Below, piece by piece: positions 59,264 through 64,000 of a stretch of 64,000 bases of DNA. Every line of letters starts with the position of its first letter. The stretch's first letter is position 1. The stretch is from contig CAKMRJ010005523.1 in the NCBI GenBank assembly GCA_928212115.1, forward strand, positions 105,179,220 to 105,243,219, in the 5' to 3' direction. The notes beneath the pieces were generated by a model. The model made no database searches. It was not told the origin of the DNA and saw only the letters and a list, made by a program, of their open reading frames with translations. The position numbers were made by a program, and so were the translations under genes. Source of the DNA: Lactuca virosa. Its lineage: Eukaryota > Streptophyta > Magnoliopsida > Asterales > Asteraceae.

Positions 59264-59535
59264 GATCATTCCATGTGAACGGTATCCCAGTTCAGGTGTT
59301 GTTTGATTCGGGTGCTACCCGATCATTTGTCTCTCTTGCGCTTAGCAACAAGTTCTCTAAGTCTTCAGGCATGTTGGATTGACCTCTAGAGGTCGAGATT
59401 GCAGACGACCGATCAGTTCGAGTAGCGGAGGTTTTCAGGGATTGTGTATTGTGGTTGTTCGAGGAGCGCTACTCAGTAGACTTGGTTCCCATACCATTGC
59501 CGGGGAACAAGGTTATTATAGGTATAGACTGGTGA
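59264..59535 (+). pseudogene. gypsy E protease
   Basis: It starts SFHVNGIPVQ and has the catalytic VLFDSGATRSFVS, then NKFSKS, a TGA near 59382 and VLWLFEERYSVDLVPIPL up to the flap-like IIGIDW. The stretch between GIDW and LVIQGERPQ, about 25 codons in gypsy B (WLSAHRADILCYEK...), is missing, with a frame change at about 59535. Confidence 0.75.
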
Positions 59536-60963
59536 TTCAGGGCGAGAGGCCACAGCGTGGACCAACTTTATGTTTAGCAGCGAGAGCTAGGCGTTATCTC
59601 CAGCAGGGGTGCGCAGAGTATGTCGCCTACGTCTTGGATACCCGAGAGGTGGGCAAGGCGACAGTGAGTAATGTACCGGTGGTACAAGAGTACACAGATG
59701 TATTTCCAGAGGAGCTGCCTGGAATACCTCCAGAGAGGCAGGTAGAGTTCAGGATCGACCTAGTCCCTGGTGCGGCTCCGATAGCCAAGGCACCGTATCG
59801 GCTGGCTCCTCCTGAGATGCAGGAGTTGTCTACATAGCTGTAGGAGCTGTTAGACAAGGGATTCATCAGACCGATCAGATCACCCTAGGGAGCCCCGATT
59901 CTATTTGTGAAGAAGAAGGATGGGTCGCATCGGATGTGTATAGATTACCGGGAGCTGAATAAGGTAACGGTGAAGAACCGTTACCAACTCCCGAGGATTG
60001 ATGATCTGTTTGACCAGCTTCATGGAGCATCTTGGTTCTCCAAGATTGATTTGCGTTCGGGCTATCATCAGATGAGGGTCAGAGAGGAGGATGTGCAGAA
60101 GAATGCTTTTCGGACGTGATATGGTCACTACGAGTTCGTGGTGATGCCTTTCGGGCTAACCAATGCTCCTGCCATGTTCATGGATCTCATGAATCGTGTG
60201 TGCAGACCGATGTTGGATCGGTCTGTGATAGTTTTCATTGATGACATCTTGGTTTATTCAAAGACACAGGAGTAGCATGAGGAGCACTTTCAAGAGGTGT
60301 TGGAGACTCTGAGGAGGGAGAGCTTGTATGCCAAGTTCTCCAAGTGTGAGTTCTGGTTGCGTGAGGTGCAGTTTCTTGGGCCCCTTGTCAACCAGAACGA
60401 GATTTCAGTCGACCCGGCCAAAGTGGAGGTTGTGATGAGGTCGGAGGTTCCGAGGTCTCCATCTGAGATTCGGAGCTTCCTGGGACTGGCAGGTTATTAT
60501 CGGAGATTCATTCAGGACTTATCCAAGATAGTCATGCCCTTGACCCGGTTGATAAGGAAAGCCATGGTCTTTCACTGGGGGCCTGAGCAGCAGGCCGCAT
60601 TTGAGATACTGAGACAGAGATTGTGCGAGGCGCCAATCTTAGCCCTACCAGAGGGCATGGATGATTTTGTGGTGTATTGCGATGCCTCAATCTCAGGATT
60701 GGGCGCGGTATTGATGCAAAAGGGGGCATGTTATCGCCTACGCTTTGAGGCAGTTGAGGCCTTATGAGGCGAACTATCCGACACATGATTTGGAGTTGGG
60801 GGCAGTTGTTTTCGCCATCAAGGTTTGGCGTCATTACCTCTATGGGTTATGTTGTACTATTTACACGGACCATAAGAGTTTAAGGTACCTCATGGATCAA
60901 CCAAATTTGAATATGAGATAGTGTCGATGGTTAGATGTGGTGAAGGATTACGATTGTGAGATC
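59536..60963 (+). pseudogene. gypsy E RT - RNase H, first copy
   Basis: The linker FPEELPGIPPERQVEF is followed by RT motifs: RMCIDYRELNKVTVKNRY, FSKIDLRSGYHQMR, VVMPFGLTNAP, the catalytic FIDDILVYS and FSKCEFW. RNase H shows DDFVVYCDASISGLG, then a frameshift in QKGACYRLRF, continuing in another frame with DLELGAV and TDHKSL. Stops: TAG CTG TAG near 59836, TAG for Trp near 59887, TGA for Arg at 60117, TAG for Gln at 60273 and in NMR-CRWL near 60919. It ends at DYDCEI, where the copia LTR fragment begins. Confidence 0.87.
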
Positions 60964-61392
60964 TGTTGGATAAGGTGACTAAATCCATAACTATTTATGG
61001 TATGTACTTGACCCGGTTTGGCATGGTCCATTTCGGTTGCATGGCATCATGCATTTGGATAAACTAAAATGAGAGAAATAACACTTATGGTTTATTAATA
61101 TATTATAAGTTCTAATATATTAATAATATTGTTTAATTAGTTTTGATCAAGAATTAATTAAGTGATCAAAAGATGACTAATTAAATATATGGGTTGATTA
61201 TGCAAATCATCCATAACTTGTATAGTGGGCTAATGGCTCCATGGATTATCAAGTTGGGCTAAGGTCCATAGGATGCTCCATGGGAGTTACAAACCCATGG
61301 GTCATGGAAATGAAGAGCCATGTTACATTAGGGTTTACATGGTGTAACCCTAATTATAACACACTATAAAAAGAATATGAAGCTGACCGTAA
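60964..61392 (+). repeat. copia LTR fragment, unit 1
   Basis: It starts TGTTGGATAAGGTG directly after the RNase H codons. It is AT-rich, has a TATA-like CACTATAAAAAG near 61364, and is joined abruptly to RT sequence at 61393. It is probably the 5' part of a copia LTR that had inserted in gypsy E. The rest of that LTR and element is absent. Confidence 0.7.
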
Positions 61393-62425
61393 CGGATGTG
61401 TATAGATTACCGGGAGCTGAATAAGGTAACGGTGAAGAACCGTTACCAACTCCCGAGGATTGATGATCTCTTTGACCAGCTTCATGGAGCATCTTGGTTC
61501 TCCAAGATTGATTTGCGTTCGGGCTATCATCAGATGAGGGTCAGAGAGGAGGATGTGCAGAAGAATGCTTTTCGGACGCAATATGGTCACTACGAGTTCT
61601 TGGTGATGCCTTTCGGGCTAACCAATGCTCCTGCCACGTTCATGGATCTCATGAATCGTGTGTGCAGACCGATGTTGGATCGGTCTGTGATAGTTTTCAT
61701 TGATGACATCTTGGTTTATTCAAAGACACAGGAGTAGCATGAGGAGCACTTGCAAGAGGTGTTGGAGACTCTGAGGAGGGAGAGCTTGTATGCCAAGTTC
61801 TCTAAGTGTGAGTTCTGGTTGCGTGAGGTGCAGTTGCTTAGGGACCTTGTCAACCAGAACGAGATTTCAGTCGACCCGGCCAAAGTGGAGGTCGTGATGA
61901 GGTGGGAGGTTCCGAGGTCTCCATTTGACATTCGGAGCTTCCTGGGACTGGCAGGTTATTATCGGAGATTCATTCAGGACTTATCCAAGATAGGCATGCC
62001 CTTGACCCGGTTGATAAGGAAAGCCATGGTCTTTCACTGGGGGCCTGAGCAGCAGGCCGCATTTGAGATACTGAGACAGAGATTGTGCGAGGCGCCAATC
62101 TTAGCCCTGCCAGAGGGCATGGATGATTTTGTGGTGTATTGCGATGCCTCAATCTCAGGATTGGGCGCGGTATTGATGCAAAAGGGGGCATGTTATCGCC
62201 TACGCTTTGAGGCAGTTGAGGCCTTATGAGGCGAACTATCCGACACATGATTTGGAGTTGGGGGCAGTTGTTTTCGCCCTCAAGGTTTGGCGTTATTACC
62301 TCTATGGGTTCTGTTGTACTATTTACACGGACCATAAGAGTTTAAGGTACCTCATGGATCAACAAAATTTGAATATGAGATAGTGTCGATGGTTAGATGT
62401 GGTGAAGGATTACGATTGTGAGATC
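61393..62425 (+). pseudogene. gypsy E RT - RNase H, second copy
   Basis: It starts abruptly at RMCIDYRELNK with no upstream RT. The RTQYGH position has CAA where copy 1 has a TGA. It shares with copy 1 the TAG after KTQE, the frameshift in QKGACYRLRF and the NMR-stop. It has its own changes (LLRDLV for FLGPLV, SPFDIRSF). Confidence 0.88.
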
Positions 62426-62854
62426 TGTTGGATAAGGTGTCTAAATCCATAACTATTTATGGTATGTACTTGACCCGGTTTGGCATGGTCCATTTCGGTT
62501 GCATGGCATCATGCATTTGGATAAACTAAAATGAGAGAAATAACACTTATGGTTTATTAATATATTATAAGTTCTAATATATTAATAATATTGTTTAATT
62601 AGTTTTGATCAAGAATTAATTAAGTGATCAAAAGATGACTAATTAAATATATGGGTTGATTATGCAAATCATCCATAACTTGTATAGTGGGCTAATGGCT
62701 CCATGGATTATCAAGTTGGGCTAAGGTCCATAGGATGCTCCATGGGAGTTACAAACCCATGGGTCATGGAAATGAAGAGCCATGTTACATTAGGGTTTAC
62801 ATGGTGTAACCCTAATTATAACACACTATAAAAAGAATATGAAGCTGACCGTAA
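62426..62854 (+). repeat. copia LTR fragment, unit 2
   Basis: This is the same fragment as at 60964, with GTGTCTAAATCC where unit 1 has GTGACTAAATCC. Confidence 0.75.
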
Positions 62855-63887
62855 CGGATGTGTATAGATTACCGGGAGCTGAATAAGGTAACGGTGAAGA
62901 ACCGTTACCAACTCCCGAGGATTGATGATCTCTTTGACCAGCTTCATGGAGCATCTTGGTTTTCCAAGATTGACTTGCGTTCGGGCTATCATCAGATGAG
63001 GGTCAGAGAGGAGGATGTGCAGAAGAATGCTTTTCGGACGCGATATGGTCACTACGAGTTCGTGGTGATGCCTTTCGGGCTAACCAATGCTCCTGCCACG
63101 TTCACGGATCTCATGAATCGTGTGTGCAGACCGATGTTGGATCGGTCTGTGATAGTTTTCATTGATGACATCTTGGTTTATTCAAAGACACAGGAGTAGC
63201 ATGAGGAGCACTTGCAAGAGGTGTTGGAGACTCTAAGGAGGGAGAGCTTGTATGCCAAGTTCTCTAAGTGTGAGTTCTGGTTGCGTGAGGTGCAGTTTCT
63301 TGGGCACCTTGTCAACCAGAACGAGATTTCAGTCGACCCGGCCAAAGTGGAGGTCGTGATGAGGTGGGAGGTTCCGAGGTCTCCATTTGAGATTCGGAGC
63401 TTCCTGGGACTGGCAGGTTATTATCGGAGATTCATTCAGGACTTATCCAAGATAGTCATGCCCTTGACCCGGTTGATAAGGAAAGCCATGGTCTTTCACT
63501 GGGGGCCTGAGCAGCAGGCCGCATTTGAGACACTGAGACAGAGATTGTGTGAGGCGCCAATCTTAGCCCTGCCAGAGGGCATGGATGATTTTGTGGTGTA
63601 TTGCGATGCCTCAATCTCAGGATTGGGCGCGGTATTGATGCAAAAGGGGGCATGTTATCGCCTACGCTTTGAGGCAGTTGAAGCCTAATGAGGCGAACTA
63701 TCCGACGCATGATTTGGAGTTGGGGGCAGTTGTTTTCGCCCTCAAGGTTTGGCGTCATTACCTCTATGGGTTCTGTTGTACTATTTACACGGACCATAAG
63801 AGTTTAAGGTACCTCATGGATCAACCAAAATTGAATATGAGATAGTGTCGATGGTTAGATGTGGTGAAGGATTACGATTGTGAGATC
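62855..63887 (+). pseudogene. gypsy E RT - RNase H, third copy
   Basis: It matches the second copy. RTRYGH is intact here and the FLGHLVNQNE motif looks least decayed of the three. The TAG after KTQE, the QKGACYRLRF frameshift and the NMR-stop are all shared. Confidence 0.88.
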
Positions 63888-64000
63888 TGTTGGATAAGGT
63901 GTCTAAGTCCATAACTATTTATGGTATGTACTTGACCCGGTTTGGCATGGTCCATTTCGGTTGCATGGCATCATGCATTTGGATAAACTAAAATGAGAGA
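63888..64000 (+). repeat. copia LTR fragment, unit 3 (cut by window end)
   Basis: The first 113 bp are present, starting TGTTGGATAAGG. The array therefore continues beyond the window, at least to the end of this fragment. Confidence 0.75.

Larger units (their letters stand above)
55013..64000 (+). mobile_element. gypsy E: Tekay/Del-like retrotransposon with internal tandem amplification, runs off window
   Basis: The 5' LTR (55013-57142), primer site, gag, probable intron, protease, RT and RNase H follow in order on the plus strand. After the RNase H the element is joined to a copia LTR fragment, and the RT-RNase H-LTR unit repeats at 1462 bp. Integrase, polypurine tract and 3' LTR are not in the window. 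Many nonsense codons replace CAG, CGA or TGG. The left flank GACTT lies in the Harbinger transposase pseudogene. Confidence 0.9.
59931..64000 (+). repeat. tandem array, 1462 bp unit, at least 2.8 copies
   Basis: CGGATGTGTATAGATTACCG starts each unit at 59931, 61393 and 62855, so both offsets are exactly 1462. A unit is 1033 bp of gypsy RT-RNase H plus 429 bp of copia LTR. Units differ only by scattered substitutions and no indel changes the period. The third unit is cut by the window end. Confidence 0.95.

Overview
The window is plant nuclear DNA made almost entirely of transposable elements; I see no host protein gene, rRNA or tRNA gene. Ty3/gypsy chromovirus (Tekay/Del-like) and Ty1/copia (SIRE/Maximus-like) retrotransposons with tRNA-Met primer sites and TATAAATAG-type LTR promoters, plus LINE and PIF/Harbinger remnants, indicate an angiosperm. 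The ACTCGNCGAGT-rich and GTACGC-rich LTRs and the long 3' accessory ORFs look like what I know from Asteraceae, probably Lactuca (lettuce). That placement is recognition, not a search result.

Layout. 1-6334: AT-rich old DNA with a gypsy LTR remnant (203-815), a decayed minus-strand copia element (gag knuckle about 2466-2735, primer site and LTR start near 4800) and a compound microsatellite. 6335-36230: minus-strand gypsy A (LTRs 6405-8606 and 21083-22112 + 35029-36230), carrying gypsy B (8711-19423) in the end of its integrase and the 12.9 kb copia C (22113-35028, target duplication GAAAA) in its 5' LTR. 36231-41081: a long TA microsatellite and a minus-strand LINE 3' end split by a plus-strand gypsy LTR. 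41082-55012: a PIF/Harbinger transposase pseudogene (minus) split by the 12.7 kb copia D (41496-54172, target duplication ATCTT) and cut at its other end by gypsy E. 55013-64000: plus-strand gypsy E with 5' LTR, primer site, gag, a probable 74 bp intron, protease and RT/RNase H. Its RT/RNase H part, joined to a piece of copia LTR, is repeated head to tail with an exact 1462 bp period at least three times and runs off the window end.

How the parts work together. All the retroelements look non-autonomous now. B keeps one continuous gag-pol frame broken only by stop codons of the kind made by cytosine deamination (CAG to TAG, TGG to TGA). C, D and E have stops plus frameshifts. A kept its gag but lost most of pol. 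C and D share a long accessory ORF between RNase H and the 3' LTR (N-terminal module, Pro/Ser-rich linker, coiled coil, C-terminal module), and B has a 205-codon ORF ahead of gag.

The most unusual pattern is that most of the larger elements carry their own iterated short CG-containing word, often palindromic: TGCGG in C, TTCGC/GCGAA in D, GTTTACGGCCGTAAAC in B, ACTCGNCGAGT in E, and GTACGC..GCGTAC in the remnant near 600. This looks like element-specific recognition sites and is the best candidate here for something undescribed.
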